From Chordibacter sp038110535 (GTDB taxonomy: Bacteria > Verrucomicrobiota > Verrucomicrobiia > Opitutales > Seribacteraceae): a DNA stretch of 64,000 nucleotides. The stretch spans positions 1 to 64,000 of the forward strand of contig JAYNJW010000008.1 in the NCBI GenBank assembly GCA_038110535.1. The letters are read 5' to 3'. Below, in pieces: positions 24,706-33,192 of this stretch. Each line of letters opens with the position of its first letter. Position 1 is the first letter of the stretch. The translations under genes were made by a program, and so were the position numbers. The notes beneath the pieces were generated by a model. It was not told the DNA's origin, made no database searches, and worked only from the letters and a program-made list of their open reading frames with translations.

Positions 24706-27323
24706 AATTCTCATTCTTTTTTACCTTTTTTCTTTTCTCTTTTCTGATTGGTAACGGACAAGTCCCTGTCCCTCCGCAGGGTGGACAAGTCCCTGTCCCT
24801 CCGCAGGGTGGACAAGTCCCTGTCCCTCCGCAGAGTTTATTTGGGAATATTCCGAATCCGAATGATCTATTGGAGCGCGTCAGATTAAGAGATCATGATG
24901 CTAATATGATCTTGGATATGATTCAAAGAATTACCGAACGGTATATTTTGCGTCCTCAGAATTTGCCCCAAGTGAAAATCACTTTTGACAGCATTGATGT
25001 GTTGAGCAAGGGGGACACTTTACTCGCACTGCAAAGTTTGCTTGCTATGAACGGAATCGGTATAACCGAGATTGATTCTCAGTTTTACAAAGCTGTTCCT
25101 GCTAGCGGAATGAATGTACATGTTCCCATTTGGCTGGATGTACCTGCATCTTCTCTTCCGCCCAGCCAAGACATATATTTCAAAGTATTTTATCTGGAGT
25201 ATATTCCTGCTGACAAGATGCGTGAAATTCTAAATCCCTTCGCCACGCCCAATGTTTCGTCCTTGTTAACATTGCCTAGTCAAAAATCCATCATGATAAC
25301 TGATTCATTGATCAACCTTCAGAGAATGGAGAAACTCATTCAACGAGTTGACCAACCTCAACCTGAAAAAGATATAATTACTTTTTGGTATGAGACTAAG
25401 CGATTTAACGCAAGAACGATTGCAGCATATTTCGATAGTCAGTGGGAGGAACTGTGGAAGGATAAGTTCTCTATCAGACCACAGTTTTTTAATCTTTTGG
25501 ACAAAGAAAGTAAGCAAAAGGAAAAGATCATAGAAAAAATACCCAAAAAGGGAAATGATAATGACGAGAACAAAGTGGTTGATTACAAAGAATTGGAGGT
25601 TGATATTTTTCCCTACAAGATGTTGGGAATTACCTGTCATATTAATGACAAAATCATGCTTACTGGAATTTTGGAAGAATTTGATGTATCAGTCGCCGAG
25701 GATTCTAATTTTGTCATTGGTTGGTTTAAGCCTAAAAGGTTTATTTCTTCTGCGGTTGCACAATTTTTTGATTCGGCTTGGGAAAAACTTTTGAAAGATG
25801 AGTTTCATCATAAACCTATATTTATGTTTGAGGGCACATCAATACAGTTGGGATATTATTGCCACAAAGAAGATGAGGAAAAGTTATTACAATACCTTGA
25901 GTCTCTAGATGTTGAATTACCTTACGAAATTAACAGTAAGCTAATACCTTTGTATCACGCTTCTTCCAGTGCAGTTGCCCAGACGCTACAAATGATGGCT
26001 CTCAGAGTAGTAGAGGGAGGAAGAAGCAATTCAGAAGCAGGCAAACCAGGTGGCCAATCTAATGTTAATTCAGCAAGGCAGAGTCTTCAATCGTGGCAGG
26101 ATCCTTTTTTCTCCGAAATATTTTATTTTTTCCAAGATACTCGAAGTAACGGCATTTTTGTTATGGGTACTCTTGAGGATGTCATTAGGGCGGAGGAATA
26201 TATTAAAACTCTTGATACTCCATTGCCCATGGCGAAGATTGATACGATCTTTGTAATGGTCGATTTAAGCCAGTCTAATCAGCGTGGTATCGATGCTTTA
26301 TTTCAGGATGTCTCATGGCAAAAAGGTGGAATCGTACAGGAAACGGTTACTGATGCGGGAGCTGATAATATCCCCGGAACCGCAGATGATACCCAAACGG
26401 TTGTTACTAGTGGGGTAGAGGATCAGGTAGCAGGTACCTTAAAAGTGCCTTTACTGAATTCCGCTCTATCCTTCGAAATGGATAGCTGGAAAGTAAACCA
26501 AATACAATGGAATCAAATCTTCAGTCTGGCTTCACAGCGAGAAGATATCAGGATTTTTTCAACTCCCTCCATTACAATAAGTCATGGAAAGGATGAGGGT
26601 CCTGTTGTTACTTCCGAGGGTTCTGCGGAAACCAGTGGTGGAGGAACGGAAGGTGCCCAAGGTAAAGGTCAGTTTAGTGAGATTGAAATTATCGATGAGC
26701 GTAGCATTGGTCTACCAGGCGTAACCATGGCGAATGGGCAAACAAGCCAACCCAACATACAAAAGCTAGTTGCTAAAACATCACTCACAGTATTACACCC
26801 AAGAATAAGGAAGACAGTCAGGGATTCAACTGGCAGGGTTATTGAGCGTGGTACTGTATTTATGTCGGTTATTGTAACGGCTCAGAAATTTGATACGACA
26901 GTTTCCAATACCTATGAAGGACAGACGCTGCCCGCGATTAAAGGTCGATCCGCGGTGACTGATTTGGCGATTCGGGATGGACAAATCATGGCCCTAGGCG
27001 GGTTCCAGGAGGTTCAAATGGACGAGGAAGTTTCTAAATACAACTTTTTAAGTAATATTCCTTATCTAGGAGAAAAGTTTTTTACTCCTACACAAAGGAG
27101 ATACACGCCCACGGAAATGATGATTTTTATTAGGCCAACCATAATCGACCCACTCAATCCAATGGATGATCTAAGTTCCTTCAACTCGGACAGAATTGAT
27201 TCGATGATGAATCGGGAATATACTCCTGCCTTTCGCTCACCATCAGGAAAGATCTTTGGAGCTCCAGATAAGAAAAAGTCTTATTCGGAGCAGGACGAAC
27301 CTTCTGAAAAACCATCTCTGTAA
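24702..27323 (+). CDS. gspD: Type II secretion secretin GspD
   Basis: An 873-residue outer-membrane secretin. A signal peptide (1-20) is followed by three copies of VPVPPQGGQ. Residues about 55-135 are an N0-like domain, 155-218 an N1-like domain (IYFKVFYLEYIPADKMREIL). Two similar copies of a WxxxKRF-FDSxWE module follow (228-330 and 340-404), an internal duplication not usual in GspD. Residues 410-507 form another N-domain, and the secretin core runs from about 580 to 830, with VTDLAIRDGQIMALGGFQ and a C-terminal TEMMIFIRPTIIDP, both classic. It forms the gated channel for folded exoproteins. No typical GspC partner is seen; the next gene may fill that role. Confidence 0.94.
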   Translation: MKFSFFFTFFLFSFLIGNGQVPVPPQGGQVPVPPQGGQVPVPPQSLFGNIPNPNDLLERVRLRDHDANMILDMIQRITERYILRPQNLPQVKITFDSIDVLSKGDTLLALQSLLAMNGIGITEIDSQFYKAVPASGMNVHVPIWLDVPASSLPPSQDIYFKVFYLEYIPADKMREILNPFATPNVSSLLTLPSQKSIMITDSLINLQRMEKLIQRVDQPQPEKDIITFWYETKRFNARTIAAYFDSQWEELWKDKFSIRPQFFNLLDKESKQKEKIIEKIPKKGNDNDENKVVDYKELEVDIFPYKMLGITCHINDKIMLTGILEEFDVSVAEDSNFVIGWFKPKRFISSAVAQFFDSAWEKLLKDEFHHKPIFMFEGTSIQLGYYCHKEDEEKLLQYLESLDVELPYEINSKLIPLYHASSSAVAQTLQMMALRVVEGGRSNSEAGKPGGQSNVNSARQSLQSWQDPFFSEIFYFFQDTRSNGIFVMGTLEDVIRAEEYIKTLDTPLPMAKIDTIFVMVDLSQSNQRGIDALFQDVSWQKGGIVQETVTDAGADNIPGTADDTQTVVTSGVEDQVAGTLKVPLLNSALSFEMDSWKVNQIQWNQIFSLASQREDIRIFSTPSITISHGKDEGPVVTSEGSAETSGGGTEGAQGKGQFSEIEIIDERSIGLPGVTMANGQTSQPNIQKLVAKTSLTVLHPRIRKTVRDSTGRVIERGTVFMSVIVTAQKFDTTVSNTYEGQTLPAIKGRSAVTDLAIRDGQIMALGGFQEVQMDEEVSKYNFLSNIPYLGEKFFTPTQRRYTPTEMMIFIRPTIIDPLNPMDDLSSFNSDRIDSMMNREYTPAFRSPSGKIFGAPDKKKSYSEQDEPSEKPSL
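24756..24836 (+). repeat. Triplicated 27-bp tandem repeat inside gspD
   Basis: Units 24756-24782, 24783-24809 and 24810-24836 encode GQVPVPPQG-type nonapeptides. The first two are identical and the third differs only near its end (GGGT to GAGT). The repeat keeps the reading frame and lies directly after the signal peptide. Confidence 0.97.
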
Positions 27324-27326
27324 ATA

Positions 27327-27800
27327 GTGAGGCAAATTATAAATATTGGTTTTCTTTCGCTCCTGGCACCGATTTTCTGTTCTGCAAGCAATCCTTTTCT
27401 GCGACCAGGCTCAAACAGTGCTAAGCCACCAGTTATCCAAAGGCCAGCCCCGCCACCTCCCAAACCAATACCTCGAAATCCAAATATTGAATTTAGAGGA
27501 TACTATGAATTTAAGGGAGAATGGATGCTTGCCTTATTTGATAAATCAAAAAACGAAGGATTTTGGCTGACCCAAGGTGAAAAGATTGAGGGCATAGATG
27601 CAGAAGTAGAGAGTTTTAATCCCGAAACCGAAATCATTAAACTTAAAGGGGGAATGACTTTAAACTTAAAAGATTCAGACAAGACAGTCCTGCCCGTGCC
27701 TAGTGGACAGGTCAAAAGCACTTCGCCTCCCATTCCTCGGAACTCCACGCCCGCCGTTCAAGTTCCCAAACCTGGCATTCCTCCACCGAGAAGGAGATAA
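27327..27800 (+). CDS. Exported proline-rich protein, PilP/GspC-like
   Basis: A 157-residue protein starting at GTG 27327, three bases after gspD. Signal peptide at residues 1-20 (ending FCSAS), then proline-rich linkers (QRPAPPPPKPIPRNP), a compact beta domain (residues 52-125: FRGYYEFKGEWMLALFDKS ... GFWLTQGEKIEGIDAEVESF) and another proline-rich tail ending RRR. The beta domain resembles the homology region of GspC/PilP (small beta-barrel with a GEKI-x-G turn), which contacts the secretin N-domains. It has no transmembrane helix like classical GspC. Function as an inner-to-outer membrane linker is inferred from fold and position. Confidence 0.65.
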   Translation: MRQIINIGFLSLLAPIFCSASNPFLRPGSNSAKPPVIQRPAPPPPKPIPRNPNIEFRGYYEFKGEWMLALFDKSKNEGFWLTQGEKIEGIDAEVESFNPETEIIKLKGGMTLNLKDSDKTVLPVPSGQVKSTSPPIPRNSTPAVQVPKPGIPPPRRR

Positions 27801-27809
27801 GATTTAGCG

Positions 27810-30002
27810 ATGATTGACGATCCTTCGTTTGAAAATCTGAGAGAATCCTCAAAGGATGGAGCGGAGCCGACTTTTGCTTCGATGGACTGGTGGCCCAATC
27901 TTTCTGATTTGGACAGATTAAATGTGCTCAATCATCCCACGGAGGATCGGGCAAGGATACTTGCGTCGAAAGTCTCCTTGAGCGTTGAGGAAACGATGCA
28001 GGCAATGTCTGATCTCACCGGAATTCCTCTGGTGGATGATTATGAGCTTTCGGAAATTCCTACTAAGCTAATCCCCCTTCGCCTGATTCATTCCTTCTGT
28101 TGCCTGCCTATCAAACAATCAAAGCATGCTCAGGATTCCCCTGATACATTCAAGGTGTTATGGATCGAGTCTGATGAAGTAAAGTTATCCAATATCTCGG
28201 GGAGTATTAGTGACCGATTTGATGTGGTTTGTGCTTCCAGTGCGGAAGAAGCTGTAAGTAGATTCAAGCAGATAGCCAATATTGCAATTGTGGTTTCCCC
28301 TTTTCGAATTCAAGGAATTAGTGGAATAGATCTGCTCAGCCAATTGAGGGAGGAGCGACCGGAAGTCATTACTGTGTTGCTTGCCTCTCAGCACGATCTT
28401 GCCAGCAAGCAATCTTTGGATGCGGAAAACCGAGTTTTTAAGGTTATGTATGCTCGGAGTGGGCAGGGTCGGGATGAGTTTAGTCCCAAAGACATTGCCA
28501 ATGTGTTAGCAGATTGTGCTTCGGAATGCCAAAGGGAAAAAATTAACTCCATCTACGACCCTGAGTCGGATGAGCGCTTGCACCTGCTAACCGCCTGGCC
28601 CCCCACGGATCGAATGAGCCGATGGGTCTATGCGGTTTCAGGAAAGAAACCAGTCTGGTTTCTTGGTATGCCAGACAGAATTCTCGGTGCGATTACTGAA
28701 AATTTTGGCATAGGGGCAGATAGCTTGGATGAGTCCGACTTCGATTTGGACGAGGAGCAAGATCAACAAGACGATATCGAAGACCAAAATGCAGCCATTA
28801 TTAGGTTTGTGAATGAAGTCATCCAAAAGGCCATCGTGGATCGGGCGACTGATATTCATTTCGAACCCCACAAAGAGACCCTGCAAATCCGTTACCGGAT
28901 TGATGGACAATTGGTGCCGGTTCGTGTTCCAGACAATTTGAGGAATTTTCAGGACGCGATCATTTCCCGCATCAAGATAATGAGTGCCATAAACATATCG
29001 GAAAAGCGTCGCCCTCAGGGGGGGCGGATCACTTTTACGATGGGGCAAAGTGATCTGGATATCCGTGTTTCCACTCTGCCCACCTTATACGGGGAAAGTA
29101 TTAGTTTACGCTTGCTCAACGAAAAGTCCCAACCTCTTTCCATGCGTGAACTGGGCCTGCATACCCAAGATGAAAACAAGATCGTTGCTGTTTTGGAAAA
29201 ACCCCACGGGATCGTCCTTGTTACCGGGCCCACAGGATCAGGGAAATCCACATCCCTCACTGCGTTCATCCGTAAAATTCACAAGCCGGAAAGACGGATC
29301 ATGACGGTCGAAGATCCAGTTGAGTATGAGGTCTCCGGGGTAAACCAGACGCAGGTTAATTCCGAGATTGGCTTTTCCTTTGCCAGTGCCTTACGGGAAA
29401 TTCTCCGTCAGGATCCTGATGTGATCATGGTCGGAGAAATTCGCGACCGGGAGACGGCTGATATTGCTATCCGTGCCTCTCTTACCGGTCATTTGGTTTT
29501 AAGTACCTTGCATACCAACGACGCACCTGGTGCCATCACTCGGTTGATTGATATGGACATCGAACCGTTCCTGATTGCATCATCGGTTGAAATGGTGATT
29601 GCTCAGCGTTTGGTTCGCAGGTTGTGCACTGCTTGCGCTTCACCGCAAAATATTTCTGAGTCGGACTTGAAAGCTTCCCTGTCCTTGCTCGAAATCGATC
29701 CTACTGAGGTCATTCATTTGGATAAAGTACTCCAAGCCAATGGATGTAATAAATGTCAGAATCTCGGGTTTCATGGAAGAGTGGGGATTTTCGAATTGAT
29801 GAGAATGAGCGATGATATTCATGGTTTGATCATTAAGAGTGCCTCAGCTCCTGAGATAAGAGATGTTGCCCTCAGGCAAGGAATGACCACCTTGCAACAA
29901 AGTGGTTGGGCTCAAATTAAGCGTGGTTTGACCAGCCTAAGCGAGGTGGTCAGATATGCTGATATCTTTGCTGAAGAAACTGTTGAGGATGTATCACCTT
30001 GA
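27810..30002 (+). CDS. gspE: Type II secretion ATPase GspE with inserted receiver-like domain
   Basis: A 730-residue ATPase, longer than typical GspE (500-600). The N-terminal MshEN-type domain starts at about residues 45-100 and resumes at about 255-300 (RLHLLTAWPP ... FLGMPDRILGAITENFG). Between them (about 113-245) sits a response-regulator-like alpha/beta domain: KVLWIESDE (beta 1, acidic pair), then IAIVVSPFRIQGISGIDLL where a receiver has LLDxxMPGxSG; the phosphoacceptor Asp is Ser163, so phosphorylation is not expected. The catalytic core has Walker A GPTGSGKS (473-480), the Asp box, Walker B DPDVIMVGEIRD and zinc cysteines C606, C609, C646, C649. It powers pseudopilus assembly. An acidic linker (305-325) precedes the core. 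gspF follows. Confidence 0.95.
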   Translation: MIDDPSFENLRESSKDGAEPTFASMDWWPNLSDLDRLNVLNHPTEDRARILASKVSLSVEETMQAMSDLTGIPLVDDYELSEIPTKLIPLRLIHSFCCLPIKQSKHAQDSPDTFKVLWIESDEVKLSNISGSISDRFDVVCASSAEEAVSRFKQIANIAIVVSPFRIQGISGIDLLSQLREERPEVITVLLASQHDLASKQSLDAENRVFKVMYARSGQGRDEFSPKDIANVLADCASECQREKINSIYDPESDERLHLLTAWPPTDRMSRWVYAVSGKKPVWFLGMPDRILGAITENFGIGADSLDESDFDLDEEQDQQDDIEDQNAAIIRFVNEVIQKAIVDRATDIHFEPHKETLQIRYRIDGQLVPVRVPDNLRNFQDAIISRIKIMSAINISEKRRPQGGRITFTMGQSDLDIRVSTLPTLYGESISLRLLNEKSQPLSMRELGLHTQDENKIVAVLEKPHGIVLVTGPTGSGKSTSLTAFIRKIHKPERRIMTVEDPVEYEVSGVNQTQVNSEIGFSFASALREILRQDPDVIMVGEIRDRETADIAIRASLTGHLVLSTLHTNDAPGAITRLIDMDIEPFLIASSVEMVIAQRLVRRLCTACASPQNISESDLKASLSLLEIDPTEVIHLDKVLQANGCNKCQNLGFHGRVGIFELMRMSDDIHGLIIKSASAPEIRDVALRQGMTTLQQSGWAQIKRGLTSLSEVVRYADIFAEETVEDVSP

Positions 30003-30038
30003 TCCCCACTGGCTTTGCCTTAACCAGAGGATTATGTA

Positions 30039-31289
30039 ATGGCAGAATTTGAATATTTAGCCGTAGACAAAAAAGGGAAAACCCGGACTGGTACTCTTTC
30101 GGCATCGGATGTCAAAAGTGCCCGCAGAAAAGCTATGCAATCGGGGTTGACTGTACTCAAGGTCAAAATGTCTTCCGGTCCTAATCCGGGTCCGTCCAGT
30201 CCCGGCAATCAAAAACAAAAAAGAAAAGAATCCTTGCGGTCCAAATACAGCAACAAGGGCGAGGCAATTGGCCTGGAATTTTTAAAACGACTACTTGAAC
30301 TGCATGGATCCGGGATGCCCGTTGCAGATGCGGTAAAGTTGTTAAACCATCGTCTTTCCGACCCTCAACAGAGGAATTTGTCTGCGGTGTTGTGGAAAGA
30401 ATTGGCCGAGGGTAGAACGCTCTCCCGGGCCATGCGCCAATTGCCGGGATATTTCAGTGAGTCGTCCACCTATGTAATCGAGGCGGGGGAGGCAACTGGC
30501 AATCTTGCCCCTATCTTAAGCAAGATTATTTCTCATCTCGAAGAGAAGCGCGAAATCCGCTCGCGGGTGGTAAGCGGGATGACTTATCCCTTGTTTGTGG
30601 GTCTCATGGCGATTGGTGTTGTTCTGTTCTTTCTTTTCTTTCTACTTCCTCAAATTCAGGAAATGCTTGCGTCTTTGGGTGGGGAACTGAATTTAATGGC
30701 CCGGATTATGATTGATGGTTCAAATATGGTTTTGTTTTTCGGACCGTTTATAATTTTGGCAATTCTAATAGGGGTGGGGATTACCATGCAATGGAGCAAG
30801 ACGGAAAAAGGAGGCGTTTCCTTGGATCGTTCCATGCTCAGGATTCCTCTTTTTGGCAATATTCTTCTTTTGTCCGAACTGTTTCATCTTAGTAGTTTGT
30901 TGGGCACTCTTATTTGGAGTGGCATTGGATTGACAGAAAATTTAAAGCTCTGTGAAAGAACGATCAAGAATCGCTTCCTGAGGTCTTCTTTTCGTTCCGC
31001 CCGAATTTTGGTAAATGAGGGAAAATCTCTGCCCGATGCATTTCGTAAATTCAAGCTTATGCCCGCGATGCAACTGGATGTGATTGAAGTTGGAGAAAAA
31101 ACAGGAAACTTAGGAAACGGTATGGATGATATTTCCAAGGCGTTCCGGAGCCAACTGACCAAGCGAATCAAGGTTATGACAAATCTTATTTCTGGATTAG
31201 CACTGGGCTTTGCCTTCTCCTTAGTTGCTTTGGTTGCTATATCAATTGTAACCAGTATTTTTCAGGTCAGCAAAAGCATTAGTTATTAA
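30039..31289 (+). CDS. gspF: Type II secretion inner-membrane platform protein GspF
   Basis: A 416-residue polytopic protein with the two repeated GspF/PilC helical domains: residues about 75-200 (FLKRLLELHGSGMPVADAV ... YVIEAGEATGNLAPIL) and about 275-395 (LLSELFHLSSLLGTLIWSGI ... VIEVGEKTGNLGNGM), each followed by transmembrane helices (near residues 190-215, 235-255, 382-405). It connects the ATPase to pseudopilin assembly. The N-terminal AEFEYLAVDKKGKTRTGTLSA matches the family start. A Pro/Lys-rich linker (residues 48-75) is present. The MORN lipoprotein gene follows after four bases. Confidence 0.95.
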   Translation: MAEFEYLAVDKKGKTRTGTLSASDVKSARRKAMQSGLTVLKVKMSSGPNPGPSSPGNQKQKRKESLRSKYSNKGEAIGLEFLKRLLELHGSGMPVADAVKLLNHRLSDPQQRNLSAVLWKELAEGRTLSRAMRQLPGYFSESSTYVIEAGEATGNLAPILSKIISHLEEKREIRSRVVSGMTYPLFVGLMAIGVVLFFLFFLLPQIQEMLASLGGELNLMARIMIDGSNMVLFFGPFIILAILIGVGITMQWSKTEKGGVSLDRSMLRIPLFGNILLLSELFHLSSLLGTLIWSGIGLTENLKLCERTIKNRFLRSSFRSARILVNEGKSLPDAFRKFKLMPAMQLDVIEVGEKTGNLGNGMDDISKAFRSQLTKRIKVMTNLISGLALGFAFSLVALVAISIVTSIFQVSKSISY

Positions 31290-31293
31290 TCTC

Positions 31294-32274
31294 ATGTCCC
31301 TTTGTAAGAAACGGATACTTTACCTAATTTTAATTTCTTTGCTCTTTGGTATTAGTTGCACCCCCGAGGAGGAGTACGAAGCTGAAGCACCTAAGGACCA
31401 AGTATCCGAAAAACTTTCAAAACTGGCAAAGTCTGGGAGGTATGTTTTTGAAGATGGTTCGCTCTATGAGGGAGAACTGGTTATGGGTTTACCGGATGGT
31501 TTTGGTACGATTGAATTCGTTTCAGGTGATCTTTACGAGGGGCAATTTGAAAAAGGTATCTCTAACGGTTATGGGACAATGCGTTACAAAAGTGACCAAG
31601 AATTGGAAAAGTACTCGGGCAACTGGGAAAATGGGAAAAGGTCGGGCTTCGGTACTTTAACCATGTCCGACCAGTCTGTGATGGAGGGCCATTGGAAAAA
31701 TGGGGCGTTGCTTTATGGCGAGTATAAAATTGTGGGCGGTGCAATTACATATGGGAAATGGGATGGTGGAGTAGTTGAAGAAGGCAAAGTCATCCATCCA
31801 GGTGGCGATCAATTCTGCGGAAAATTCAAAGAAGACGGGACTTATGACTTCGGCACGCTTACCTTGCCCAGTGGTGTAATTTATTTTGGTGAATTCCAAA
31901 ATGGCATGTACCACGGAACCGGGGTTCTAATTGATGAATCGGGAAATATTTACACGGGTAAATTGGTGGAGGGAGAAAAGGAAGGAGTCGGTATACTCGA
32001 AGATCTGGACGGGTCCAAATATACGGGGGAGTTCCTAGAGGGCCTACCTCATGGAGTGGGCAGGCAGAGCGATCTTTCCGGGGTGACCTACATTGGTTCT
32101 TGGAAAGAGGGGTACAAAGATGGTTCCGGAGTCTTAGATTTTGGCGATGGCAGTACCTATGTAGGGAAGTTTGAGAATGGACTGGCAATTGATGGCATTT
32201 ACGACTGGGGAGATGGGACCACCACTCGTTCCTACCAGGACGAAAATGGTGCCTGGCAAGACTTTGATGAATGA
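31294..32274 (+). CDS. MORN-repeat lipoprotein
   Basis: A 326-residue exported protein. A signal peptide ends in the lipobox LFGISC (Cys at about residue 22), so it is probably a lipoprotein. From residue 45 on it is built of about ten or eleven MORN repeats of 20-23 residues (YEGELVMGLPDGFGT, YEGQFEKGISNGYGT and so on), which fold into an elongated beta sheet. The short acidic segment after the Cys (PEEEYEAEAPKD) resembles a spacer. It begins four bases after gspF, so it is part of the secretion operon and could assist secretin assembly or anchor the complex; that role is inferred from position alone. Confidence 0.85.
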   Translation: MSLCKKRILYLILISLLFGISCTPEEEYEAEAPKDQVSEKLSKLAKSGRYVFEDGSLYEGELVMGLPDGFGTIEFVSGDLYEGQFEKGISNGYGTMRYKSDQELEKYSGNWENGKRSGFGTLTMSDQSVMEGHWKNGALLYGEYKIVGGAITYGKWDGGVVEEGKVIHPGGDQFCGKFKEDGTYDFGTLTLPSGVIYFGEFQNGMYHGTGVLIDESGNIYTGKLVEGEKEGVGILEDLDGSKYTGEFLEGLPHGVGRQSDLSGVTYIGSWKEGYKDGSGVLDFGDGSTYVGKFENGLAIDGIYDWGDGTTTRSYQDENGAWQDFDE

Positions 32275-32341
32275 AGAAAAGCAAGTTAGATTGGAAGTTG
32301 CCAATGTATTCATCATTTAGGAGTATTTATGTGATTTACTA

Positions 32342-33187
32342 ATGTCTGACTCTTCAAAATTTTCATTTATGCTTTGGGGCACGAGAGGTAGCATTCCTTG
32401 TCCCGGCCCCGGTACTGTGAAATATGGAGGAAACACAACCTGTTTTGAACTAAATTGCGGGAGTCGCAGAATCATAGTGGATGCAGGAACAGGTATTCGT
32501 TTGTTGGGAAAAAAAATTATGCTGGAAGAAGGCAACCTGCTGGATGCAGATCTTTTCTTTACCCATACCCATATGGACCACATTCAAGGTCTTCCCTTTT
32601 TTGCCCCTTTGTATAATCCGCAAAGCGATGTACGCTTACACGCAGGTCATTTGGATGGAATAACTTACGACCTTCAAGGAATTATCGGAACAATGTTAAT
32701 GAAAGATCCGGTCTTTCCCGTTCCCAGTTCATTGATTGAAAAAGCCTGCAGTTTCAACGATTTTGAATGCGGAAAAGTTTTTGAGCTTGATGGTGGGGTC
32801 GCAATCCATACCGCTCCCCTCAATCATCCAAATGGTGCCTGTGGTTATCGGATTGAATACCAGAACAAAGTCATCGCGATCTGTACCGATACGGAACATT
32901 TTGAAGGCAGGCTTGATGAGAATGTTCTTTTCTTGGCAAAAGATGCGGACCTTCTGATTTATGATTCTGCCTACACGGACGAAGAATATCCCAAGTTTAA
33001 GGGGTGGGGACACTCTACTTGGCAGGAAGCAATCAAGATTGCCCGAGCCGCTTCGGTTAAGCAAACCCTGCTCTTTCATCACGACCCGTCACACGATGAC
33101 CAAAAAATGGATGAAATAGCAAAACTAGCCCAAGAGGAATTATCTAGTGTGCGGCCAGCGATTGAGGGCGAGCTGATTCATCTCTGA
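32342..33187 (+). CDS. Metallo-beta-lactamase-fold hydrolase, PhnP/RNase Z-like
   Basis: A 281-residue cytoplasmic metallohydrolase. The metal motif is HTHMDH (residues 75-80) with further ligands in NHPNGACGYR, the Asp of DTEH and the final His in LLFHHDPSHDD. The N-terminus FMLWGTRGSIPCPGPGTVKYGGNTTCFEL is typical of the Lactamase_B_2 group of PhnP-like phosphodiesterases and of response-regulator-linked phosphodiesterases. The substrate (cyclic phosphodiester, RNA or nucleotide) cannot be told. It lies 67 bases after the MORN gene, perhaps in the same unit, and converges with the GIN-domain gene. Confidence 0.88.
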   Translation: MSDSSKFSFMLWGTRGSIPCPGPGTVKYGGNTTCFELNCGSRRIIVDAGTGIRLLGKKIMLEEGNLLDADLFFTHTHMDHIQGLPFFAPLYNPQSDVRLHAGHLDGITYDLQGIIGTMLMKDPVFPVPSSLIEKACSFNDFECGKVFELDGGVAIHTAPLNHPNGACGYRIEYQNKVIAICTDTEHFEGRLDENVLFLAKDADLLIYDSAYTDEEYPKFKGWGHSTWQEAIKIARAASVKQTLLFHHDPSHDDQKMDEIAKLAQEELSSVRPAIEGELIHL

Positions 33188-33192
33188 TTGCA

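Noticed and set aside
24756..24836. CRISPR-like direct repeats
   Set aside because: Units are contiguous with no spacers, keep the reading frame and lie within a secretin gene.
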